Shown here in pieces: positions 1 to 5,163 of a stretch of DNA of 5,163 bases. This DNA comes from Ghiorsea sp. GTDB taxonomy: Bacteria > Pseudomonadota > Zetaproteobacteria > Mariprofundales > Mariprofundaceae. Each line of letters opens with the position of its first letter. Position 1 is the stretch's first letter. The DNA is taken from contig JALUHL010000044.1 of the NCBI GenBank assembly GCA_027053695.1, positions 1 through 5,163 on the forward strand. The letters are read 5' to 3'. The position numbers and the translations under genes are program-made. The notes beneath the pieces are model-generated. The model searched no databases. It was not told the DNA's origin and saw only the letters and a program-made list of their open reading frames with translations.

Positions 1-66
1 TTCCTCGTAATCCTTTTGGTGGGCTATGTTTATGCGTGGAATAAAGGGGCTTTGCAATGGGAATAG
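1..66 (+). CDS. nuoA: NADH-quinone oxidoreductase subunit A, C-terminal end (partial)
   Basis: Only the last 21 codons and the TAG stop are in view. They read as a hydrophobic run ([13 protein letters not shown]) followed by a short polar tail, NKGALQWE. This fits the end of the third transmembrane helix of NuoA and its typical W-K-G-A-L-x-W tail. NuoA is a small membrane-arm subunit of complex I; its loop between helices 1 and 2 (not visible here) lies close to the quinone channel. The gene overlaps nuoB by 10 bases in a different frame. The identification rests on the tail motif plus its position directly before nuoB, which is the standard nuo gene order. The fragment is too short to judge the rest of the protein. 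Confidence 0.88.
   Translation, partial: FLVILLVGYVYAWNKGALQWE
43..49 (+). promoter_or_regulatory. Ribosome binding site for nuoB
   Basis: AAAGGGG lies inside the end of nuoA, seven bases before the nuoB ATG. An in-frame TAA at 42-44, with no start codon between it and position 57, means the nuoB start cannot be further upstream. Confidence 0.65.
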
Positions 67-533
67 AAGGTCTTCTCGACAAAGGGTTTATCACTACAAC
101 TGCAGATAAACTTATTAATGGTGCGCGCACAGGTTCATTGATGCCTATGACTTTTGGTTTGGCATGTTGTGCGGTAGAGATGATGCATGCAGGCGCATCG
201 CGTTACGATTTGGATAGGTTTGGCATTGTGTTTCGTCCAAGTCCGCGTCAATCGGATGTGATGGTGGTTGCTGGTACGTTGTGTAATAAAATGGCACCAG
301 CGCTTCGCAAGGTGTACGACCAAATGGCAGAGCCACGTTGGGTCATTTCTATGGGTTCATGCGCCAATGGCGGCGGTTACTATCACTATTCATACTCCAT
401 TACTCGAGGCTGCGACCGGGTTGTGCCTGTTGATATTTATGTGCCGGGCTGCCCACCAACTGCGGAAGCTTTGCTTTATGGTTTCATCCAGCTTCAAGAA
501 AAAATTAAACGTACAAATACGATTGCGCGGTAA
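57..533 (+). CDS. nuoB: NADH-quinone oxidoreductase subunit B (cluster N2 subunit)
   Basis: NuoB holds N2, the last [4Fe-4S] cluster of complex I, which hands electrons to quinone at the interface with NuoD. The 158-residue protein has the usual family length. The four N2 ligands are visible: the adjacent pair C37-C38 ([13 protein letters not shown]), C102 ([15 protein letters not shown]) and C132 ([12 protein letters not shown]). The conserved quinone-site loop [15 protein letters not shown] is at about 59-73. No membrane segment is present, as expected for a peripheral-arm subunit. The start at 57 is fixed by an in-frame stop just upstream and has a good ribosome binding site. The 5' end overlaps nuoA by 10 bases. 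The C-terminal tail [10 protein letters not shown] and the EPRWVISMG stretch look more like beta- or gammaproteobacterial homologues than alphaproteobacterial ones; this is from memory, not a search. Confidence 0.98.
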   Translation: MGIEGLLDKGFITTTADKLINGARTGSLMPMTFGLACCAVEMMHAGASRYDLDRFGIVFRPSPRQSDVMVVAGTLCNKMAPALRKVYDQMAEPRWVISMGSCANGGGYYHYSYSITRGCDRVVPVDIYVPGCPPTAEALLYGFIQLQEKIKRTNTIAR

Positions 534-538
534 TAGAT

Positions 539-1138
539 ATGGCTGAAGAATTAACGCAAGAAAAAGAAAATACCTTGGTTGAGTTTGCGCCACTTCAAGA
601 GAAGTTTGGTGAGGCGATTATTGAAGTATCTCAAGGTTTGGATTGCCCGCTCATCGTGGTGAAACGCGAAAGCATTGTTGAAGTTTGCCATGTTTTAAAA
701 TCACAATTTGGTTTTGAGCAGTTAATCGACTTGTGTGGTGTGGATATGTCTGAATATCCAGACTATCCAGAAGATAAGCCACAATTTGAAGTGGTTTATC
801 ATTTATTGTCGATTAAAAATAATGCCCGAATCCGTGTGAAAACCAGAGCAAATATGCGCGAGATGGTGGATTCAGTGACTGAAGTATGGTCATCAGCCAA
901 CTGGTTTGAGCGTGAAGCTTTTGATATGTATGGTATTATATTTAACCATCACCCTGATTTGCGTCGTATTCTTACCGATTATGGCTTTGAAGGCTTTCCC
1001 TTGCGTAAAGATTTCCCGCTTGTGGGTCATGCTGAAATTTTCTTTGATGAAGCGCAGTGGCGTTGTGTTTATAAACCTAACAAATTGGAAAACCGTGTAT
1101 TGATTCCAAAAACATGGCCGGGGGTAGACCGTGGCTGA
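539..1138 (+). CDS. nuoC: NADH-quinone oxidoreductase subunit C (30 kDa subunit)
   Basis: NuoC is a cofactor-free peripheral-arm subunit that packs against NuoD and helps join the NADH module to the membrane arm. The 199-residue product is typical for a stand-alone NuoC. An N-terminal alpha/beta region of about 95 residues includes [10 protein letters not shown] (83-92). It is followed by the 30 kDa family signature: [10 protein letters not shown] at 124-133, then [16 protein letters not shown] at 137-152 and [11 protein letters not shown]. The gene lies 5 bases after nuoB and its end overlaps nuoD by 8 bases. It is not fused to nuoD, unlike the nuoCD gene of E. coli. I see no convincing Shine-Dalgarno sequence before the ATG; the nuoB stop is a double TAA-TAG immediately upstream, so translation is probably coupled to nuoB. 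The first 12 or so residues are charged and poorly conserved, which is normal. Confidence 0.97.
   Translation: MAEELTQEKENTLVEFAPLQEKFGEAIIEVSQGLDCPLIVVKRESIVEVCHVLKSQFGFEQLIDLCGVDMSEYPDYPEDKPQFEVVYHLLSIKNNARIRVKTRANMREMVDSVTEVWSSANWFEREAFDMYGIIFNHHPDLRRILTDYGFEGFPLRKDFPLVGHAEIFFDEAQWRCVYKPNKLENRVLIPKTWPGVDRG
1120..1124 (+). promoter_or_regulatory. Ribosome binding site for the GTG start of nuoD
   Basis: A GGGGG run inside the end of nuoC sits six bases before the GTG at 1131. It supports that codon as the real start of nuoD. The product then begins [16 protein letters not shown], exactly where family members start. Confidence 0.55.
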
Positions 1139-2309
1139 GATTAAAAATTATACCTTAAACTTTGGGCCTCAACATCCATCCGCACATGGCGTATTGCGCC
1201 TTGTCTTGGAGCTTGATGGGGAAGTGGTGGAGCGCGCAGACCCGCATATTGGGCTTTTGCATCGCGGCACTGAGAAATTATTTGAATACAAAACTTACCA
1301 TCAAAATATCCCCTATTTTGACCGCTTTGATTATGTATCCATGATGGCCAATGAACATGCCTATGCCTTGGGTGTTGAAAAGCTTTTGGGTATTGAGGCG
1401 CCAGAGCGAGCGCAATATATCCGAGTGATGTATGCCGAATTAACCCGTATTCTCAATCATACCATGTGGTTGGGTGCTGCAGCATTGGATATTGGGGCGA
1501 TGACGATTTTCTTGTATTGCTTCCGTGAGCGTGAGGACATTTTTGATTTTTATGAGGAAGTTTCTGGTGCGCGTATGCATGCGGCTTATTTCCGTCCGGG
1601 TGGTGTGGCGCGTGATTTGCCAGAAGGTTTGTTGGCAAAAATCAAAGCGTTTACCGACCAATTCCCTAATTATGTCGATGAGTATGAAACATTGTTGACA
1701 GAAAATCGCATTTGGAAGCAACGTACAGTTGAGATTGGTGCGGTGGGTGCTGAAGGCGCTTTGGATTGGAGCTTTTCGGGGCCCATGATTCGTGGTTCAG
1801 GATTTGAATGGGATTTGCGTAAGACCCAACCATATGATGTCTATGATAAGATGGACTTTGATATTGCAGTCGGTAGTGCTGGCGATAGCTATGATCGCTA
1901 CTTGATTCGCGTTGAAGAAATGCGCCAAGCCAATCGTATTATTCAGCAATGTGTTGCATGGTTAGAAGAGAATGAAGGCCCAGTTAAGGTGGATGATTAT
2001 AAGTTAACCAACCCACCACGGGCAACGGTGAAAGATGATATGGAGTCTTTGATTCATCACTTTAAATTTTTCTCTGAAGGTTATCATGTACCCAAGGGTG
2101 AAGTGTATTCAGCTGTTGAACATCCTAAAGGTGAATTTGGTGTTTATATTGTATCCGATGGCTCCAACAAACCGTACCGTATGAAGGTGCGTGCGCCGGG
2201 ATTCCCGCATTTGCAAGCGATGGATTATATGGCGCGCGGGCATATGTTGGCTGATGTTGTAACCATTTTGGGTACGCAAGATATTGTGTTTGGTGAGGTG
2301 GATCGATGA
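1131..2309 (+). CDS. nuoD: NADH-quinone oxidoreductase subunit D (49 kDa, quinone-site subunit)
   Basis: NuoD forms most of the quinone-binding pocket with NuoB and descends from the large subunit of [NiFe] hydrogenases, having lost the metal ligands. The product is 392 residues and starts at a GTG that overlaps nuoC by 8 bases. The N-terminal [13 protein letters not shown] supplies H19, and Y68 lies in DRFDYVSMM. The 49-residue spacing matches the quinone headgroup pair of bovine H59/Y108 and Thermus H38/Y87. D120 lies at the spacing of bovine D160, and R45 in LLHRGTEKL matches the arginine that is dimethylated in mitochondria. [15 protein letters not shown] is at 145-159, and the C-terminus IVFGEVDR is canonical. 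The length and the HRGTEK form resemble alphaproteobacterial and mitochondrial NuoD; many beta- and gammaproteobacterial homologues are about 417 residues. The stop overlaps the nuoE start as ATGA. Confidence 0.98.
   Translation: MAEIKNYTLNFGPQHPSAHGVLRLVLELDGEVVERADPHIGLLHRGTEKLFEYKTYHQNIPYFDRFDYVSMMANEHAYALGVEKLLGIEAPERAQYIRVMYAELTRILNHTMWLGAAALDIGAMTIFLYCFREREDIFDFYEEVSGARMHAAYFRPGGVARDLPEGLLAKIKAFTDQFPNYVDEYETLLTENRIWKQRTVEIGAVGAEGALDWSFSGPMIRGSGFEWDLRKTQPYDVYDKMDFDIAVGSAGDSYDRYLIRVEEMRQANRIIQQCVAWLEENEGPVKVDDYKLTNPPRATVKDDMESLIHHFKFFSEGYHVPKGEVYSAVEHPKGEFGVYIVSDGSNKPYRMKVRAPGFPHLQAMDYMARGHMLADVVTILGTQDIVFGEVDR
2295..2301 (+). promoter_or_regulatory. Ribosome binding site for nuoE
   Basis: GAGGTGG lies within the last codons of nuoD, four bases before the nuoE ATG at 2306. 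The same bases encode the conserved EV of the NuoD C-terminus, so the site is embedded in constrained coding sequence. Confidence 0.6.
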
Positions 2310-2806
2310 GTACTTCAAATCAGCCGCGTTTTAGTGAAGAGCGCTTGGCAGAAATTGATGCTTTGGTGAAGCGTTACCCGTCTGCAAAATCTGCATTGAT
2401 GCCTGTGCTGTACATGGCACAACAAGATTTTGGTTATTTGAGCATGGAAACCCAAGAAATGGTTGGTGAAGTTTTGGGTCTTCGTATTATGGAAGTGCGC
2501 GAAGTGGTCACTTTTTATACCATGTTTAAAGAGCAACCCCATGGTAAATACCTTTTGGAAGTGTGCACCAATGCAAGCTGTATGCTTAATGGTGCTGATG
2601 AGTTGTATGCGCATATGAAAGAAACTTTGGGTATTGGCCCAGGTGAAATCACTGAAGATGGTTTGTTTTCCATCGCTGAAGTTGAATGTGCAGGGGCTTG
2701 CGCTGGCGCACCTGTAGTGCAAGTGAATAATATGTATTATGAAAAGGCGACTGCTTCATCCATGGATGAGTTGATTACAAAAGTTCGCGCAGGAGAGGCA
2801 ATTTAA
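2306..2806 (+). CDS. nuoE: NADH-quinone oxidoreductase subunit E (24 kDa, N1a [2Fe-2S] subunit)
   Basis: NuoE is a thioredoxin-like ferredoxin subunit that docks on NuoF and carries the [2Fe-2S] cluster N1a. N1a is close to FMN but off the main electron path. The product is 166 residues, normal for the family. An N-terminal helical domain (about 8-75, including VVTFYTMF at 67-74) is followed by the thioredoxin-fold domain with the four ligands C87, C92, C128 and C132, i.e. C-x4-C, 35 residues, C-x3-C. The second pair sits in [10 protein letters not shown], where ECLGAC is the more usual form; the Leu to Ala change is next to a ligand but does not remove one. The ATG overlaps the nuoD stop by four bases (ATGA), and nuoF starts one base after the nuoE TAA. 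Together with NuoF and NuoG it forms the NADH-oxidising module. Confidence 0.97.
   Translation: MSTSNQPRFSEERLAEIDALVKRYPSAKSALMPVLYMAQQDFGYLSMETQEMVGEVLGLRIMEVREVVTFYTMFKEQPHGKYLLEVCTNASCMLNGADELYAHMKETLGIGPGEITEDGLFSIAEVECAGACAGAPVVQVNNMYYEKATASSMDELITKVRAGEAI
2791..2798 (+). promoter_or_regulatory. Ribosome binding site for nuoF
   Basis: AGGAGAGG lies in the last codons of nuoE, nine bases before the nuoF ATG. It is the clearest Shine-Dalgarno sequence in the window and suggests that nuoF gets strong independent initiation as well as coupling from nuoE. Confidence 0.75.
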
Positions 2807-2807
2807 T

Positions 2808-4085
2808 ATGATTTCTTCTGATCCTAAAAAAGTTACGCGTATTTGCTTTGATAATATCGAAGTGGAAAATATGCATAAATTAGAAGTGGCGAAAAAGCAT
2901 GGTGCTTATGCTTTCTTGCCTACTGTGCTTAAAGAATTTGATACCGACAAAATTATTGATGAAGTGAAAACATCGGGTTTGCGTGGGCGTGGTGGCGCGG
3001 GTTTCCCCACAGGTTTGAAATGGTCTTTTGTGCCTCGCAATACGGGCAAACCAACCTATTTATTATGTAACGCGGATGAAGGTGAGCCCGGTACATTTAA
3101 AGATAGAGATATCATGCGCTTTGACCCACACCTGTTGATTGAAGGCATGATTATGGCGGGTTTTGCGCTAGGCGTGAAAGATGCTTATATCTATGTTCGC
3201 GGCGAATTTTTGCATGAATACAATGTGATGTGTGCAGCCATTGATGAAGCGTATGCGGCTAATCTTCTAGGTGAAAACATTTTAGGTACCGATTTTTCCA
3301 TGAACTTATTAATGCATCGCGGTGCAGGCGCTTATGTTTGTGGCGAAGAAACGGCATTGATTGAGTCCTTGGAAGGCAAATCAGGCCGTCCTCGCTTTAA
3401 GCCACCATTTCCAGCAGTTGAAGGCTTTTATGCTTGCCCAACGGTGGTCAACAATGTGGAAACCATTGCAACCATACCTGCGATTTTAGAGCATGGTGGA
3501 GCATGGCATGCAGCGATTGGTAAGCCGAACAATACAGGTTGCAAAATCTTTTCGGTTTCAGGGCATGTAAACAAACCAGGCAACTATGAAGTGCCTATGG
3601 GTACTACGCTTAAGGATTTGGTGGAAAACTATTGCGGTGGTTTGCAGCATGGTGATGTACCTAAAGTGATTATCCCGGGCGGCTCTTCTACCCCTTGGAT
3701 TTTAGGTGAGCATTATGATGTGCCTTTGACCTATGATGATATTATGAAAGCAGGCTCATTTTTGGGTTCGGGTGCGATTATTATTTTGGATGAGACCGCT
3801 GATTTGATTGCAGTCACTCGCCGCCTCGCTCATTTCTATGCGCATGAATCTTGCGGGCAATGTACGCCTTGCCGTGAAGGTACGGGTTGGGTTGAGCGCA
3901 TTTTGAATCGTTTGGATGCAGGAAAAGCAACCGAAGATGATGTGAAAGTTTTATTCGATGCATCAACACATATGGCAGGGCGCACCATTTGCGCCTTGGC
4001 TGACGGCGCTTCAGCACCAACATTATCACTGCTTAAGTTCTTCCCTGAAGACGTGCAAGCTAAGCTTGTGGAGAAATCATCATGA
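2808..4085 (+). CDS. nuoF: NADH-quinone oxidoreductase subunit F (51 kDa, NADH/FMN/N3 subunit)
   Basis: NuoF binds NADH and FMN and passes electrons to its [4Fe-4S] cluster N3. The 425-residue product is full length. The glycine-rich FMN/NADH site reads GLRGRGGAGFPTGLKW at 57-72 and CNADEGEPGTFKDR at 87-100; E93 is probably the acidic residue near the NADH ribose, by comparison with E. coli NuoF. GAGAYVCGEETALIES (172-187) matches the first 51 kDa family signature and NNVET (215-219) is conserved. A SLBB-like ubiquitin-fold region follows at about 245-330. ESCGQCTPCREG gives N3 ligands C349, C352 and C355, and C395 (GRTICALADG) is the fourth, 40 residues later as in homologues. The start has a strong ribosome binding site one base after the nuoE stop. 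The stop overlaps the nuoG start by four bases. Nothing indicates damage. Confidence 0.98.
   Translation: MISSDPKKVTRICFDNIEVENMHKLEVAKKHGAYAFLPTVLKEFDTDKIIDEVKTSGLRGRGGAGFPTGLKWSFVPRNTGKPTYLLCNADEGEPGTFKDRDIMRFDPHLLIEGMIMAGFALGVKDAYIYVRGEFLHEYNVMCAAIDEAYAANLLGENILGTDFSMNLLMHRGAGAYVCGEETALIESLEGKSGRPRFKPPFPAVEGFYACPTVVNNVETIATIPAILEHGGAWHAAIGKPNNTGCKIFSVSGHVNKPGNYEVPMGTTLKDLVENYCGGLQHGDVPKVIIPGGSSTPWILGEHYDVPLTYDDIMKAGSFLGSGAIIILDETADLIAVTRRLAHFYAHESCGQCTPCREGTGWVERILNRLDAGKATEDDVKVLFDASTHMAGRTICALADGASAPTLSLLKFFPEDVQAKLVEKSS
4070..4074 (+). promoter_or_regulatory. Ribosome binding site for nuoG
   Basis: GGAGA within the final codons of nuoF lies seven bases before the nuoG ATG at 4082 and supports that start. 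Confidence 0.6.
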
Positions 4086-5163
4086 CAGAATTGTTTATTA
4101 ACGATGAAGAAGTCACGGTTCCAGCAGGAACCAGTATTTTAGAAGCTTGTCGTCAAAATGACGTAGAAGTTCCATATTTCTGTTATCACCCTGAGTTATC
4201 CGTGGCTGCAAACTGCCGCATGTGCTTGGTTCAGGTTGAAGGCATGCCCAAACCTATGGCATCTTGCTCTACACCTGTAGCCGAAGGCATGAAAGTGATT
4301 ACGCAATCTGAAAGCATAGAAAAAGATCGTGCCATGATTATGGAATACTTGCTGATTAATCATCCTTTGGATTGCCCAGTGTGCGACCAAGGTGGAGCGT
4401 GCAAACTGCAAGATTATGCTGTTGAACATGGTATGGGTCATGGCCGTTATGTTGATGGCAAACGTATTCCTGCGGATAAAGATTTAGGCCCGTTTGTAAA
4501 TACTTGTATGACCCGCTGCATCCACTGTACACGTTGCGTTCGCTTTGCTGGTGAAGTGGCAGGTACAGGTGATATGGGTGTACTTAACCGTGGCGACCAT
4601 ATGTTGATTGAAGGTGTGGTTGAAGATGCATTGGCTTCTGAATTATCAGGAAATTTAAGTGATATTTGCCCAGTGGGGGCGTTGCTGGATAAACCTTCGC
4701 ATGATGTGTCGCGCCCTTGGGAAATGACCAAACATAAGAGCACGTGTACGCAATGTCCGCAAGGCTGCGATATTGAAATTCAATCCAGAGATGATGAAGT
4801 GATGCGTATTCGTCCTGCAAAAGATGGTGTTGAACCATGGATTTGTGATAGAGGACGCTATGTTTACGATGCTTTCCGCTCAGATAACCGTTTATTAAAC
4901 CCTAAAGTTCGTGGCGGCAATAACTTGGTGGATGTATCTTGGGATGATGCCATTGCCAAAGCCACTGAACTGCTCAAAGACAAGCGTGTGGGTATTGTGT
5001 TCTCGCCAGACTGGAGCTTGGAAGGTTTGACGGCGATTCGTTTATTGCATGACACTGCATTTGAAGATGCCAAAGTTGCTTTTGAATTGCATAGACGCGA
5101 TGCGCGCCCCTTTGCTTTTGAAGAAGGTCTATCGATGTCCACCAAAGACATTGAGAACAGTGA
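4082..5163 (+). CDS. nuoG: NADH-quinone oxidoreductase subunit G, N-terminal part (partial, with N7 motif)
   Basis: NuoG is the 75 kDa iron-sulfur subunit that relays electrons from N3 in NuoF towards NuoI. The reading frame is open for 360 codons to the window edge; bacterial NuoG proteins are usually about 690-900 residues, so roughly half is seen. The N-terminal ferredoxin domain carries N1b ligands C34, C45, C48 and C62. The next motif, H94-x3-C98-x2-C101-x5-C107, binds N5. RCIHCTRC gives C146, C149 and C152, and with C196 (DICPVGAL) binds N4. A further motif, C222-x2-C225-x3-C229 then C255 (WICDRGRY), matches the N7 cluster of E. coli and Thermus NuoG and opens the molybdopterin-oxidoreductase-like domain, which continues past residue 300. 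C142 is an extra cysteine beside the N4 motif. The ATGA overlap with nuoF indicates coupled translation. A formate dehydrogenase alpha subunit shares this domain order, but the nuo context settles the call. Confidence 0.97.
   Translation, partial: MTELFINDEEVTVPAGTSILEACRQNDVEVPYFCYHPELSVAANCRMCLVQVEGMPKPMASCSTPVAEGMKVITQSESIEKDRAMIMEYLLINHPLDCPVCDQGGACKLQDYAVEHGMGHGRYVDGKRIPADKDLGPFVNTCMTRCIHCTRCVRFAGEVAGTGDMGVLNRGDHMLIEGVVEDALASELSGNLSDICPVGALLDKPSHDVSRPWEMTKHKSTCTQCPQGCDIEIQSRDDEVMRIRPAKDGVEPWICDRGRYVYDAFRSDNRLLNPKVRGGNNLVDVSWDDAIAKATELLKDKRVGIVFSPDWSLEGLTAIRLLHDTAFEDAKVAFELHRRDARPFAFEEGLSMSTKDIENS

Noticed and set aside
268..546. 92-codon plus-strand open frame overlapping the second half of nuoB
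   Set aside because: It is out of frame with nuoB, which is highly conserved here, including the C102 and C132 ligands. The product has no recognisable features.
2315..2722. 135-codon open frame on the minus strand opposite nuoE
   Set aside because: It lies wholly inside nuoE, has no recognisable domain, and nuoE has all four cluster ligands and a normal length. The frame is an antisense shadow.
2823..2834. Run of six A followed by G near the start of nuoF, a possible ribosomal slippage site
   Set aside because: In the nuoF frame it reads CCT AAA AAA GTT, which is not the A-AAA-AAG heptamer in the correct phase. No alternative frame leads to a meaningful product.
4447..4743. 98-codon minus-strand open frame opposite nuoG, with further antisense frames at 4196-4441, 4584-4838 and 4864-5151
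   Set aside because: The plus-strand nuoG frame is continuous through all of them with correctly spaced cluster motifs. The antisense products show no family resemblance.
4082..5163. Possibility that the last gene is a formate dehydrogenase or other molybdoenzyme alpha subunit rather than nuoG
   Set aside because: The ferredoxin, N5, N4 and N7 motif order is shared with NAD-linked formate dehydrogenases, but the gene follows nuoF with an ATGA overlap in standard nuo order. The ELSGN and DICPVGAL stretch also fits NuoG.
1..5163. Search for a novel or accessory system (phage defence, mobile element, toxin-antitoxin, CRISPR, structured RNA)
   Set aside because: Essentially every base belongs to a recognisable complex I gene. 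There is no intergenic room, no direct or inverted repeat array and no foreign-looking coding segment.

Overview
The window is a solid block of plus-strand coding sequence from a bacterial nuo operon. It encodes the proton-pumping NADH:quinone oxidoreductase (respiratory complex I, NDH-1). The order is nuoA (last 21 codons only), nuoB, nuoC, nuoD, nuoE, nuoF and nuoG (first 360 codons, running off the right edge). There is no intergenic space of any size. Neighbouring genes overlap by 10, 8, 4 and 4 bases or are separated by 5 and 1 bases, so the block is almost certainly one transcript with coupled translation. The promoter must lie upstream of nuoA and the terminator beyond nuoG; neither is in view. 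I see no RNA gene, mobile element, CRISPR array or notable repeat.

The genes cover the peripheral arm in functional order. NuoE, NuoF and NuoG form the NADH dehydrogenase module (FMN and the N1a, N3, N1b, N5, N4 and N7 clusters). NuoB, NuoC and NuoD form the connecting module that carries cluster N2 and the quinone pocket. NuoA, seen only as its tail, belongs to the membrane arm. Electrons would pass from NADH to FMN and N3 in NuoF, through the NuoG clusters, then through NuoI (not in the window) to N2 in NuoB and quinone at the NuoB/NuoD interface. All cluster ligands and quinone-site residues I could align by motif spacing are present, so every subunit looks functional.

The organism looks like a proteobacterium with AT-leaning DNA (about mid-40s percent GC from one sampled line). 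nuoC and nuoD are separate, unlike the fused nuoCD of Escherichia coli. NuoB reads like beta- or gammaproteobacterial homologues. NuoD is short and carries the HRGTEK form seen in alphaproteobacterial and mitochondrial homologues. NuoG keeps the extra N7 Cys motif known from E. coli and Thermus. This mixture could fit a deep-branching proteobacterium such as the Zetaproteobacteria, but that is a guess from memory and not a determination.

I looked for a hidden or novel system and did not find one. This is a core housekeeping locus, and the findings are modest points about cofactor content, lineage signal and translation signals.
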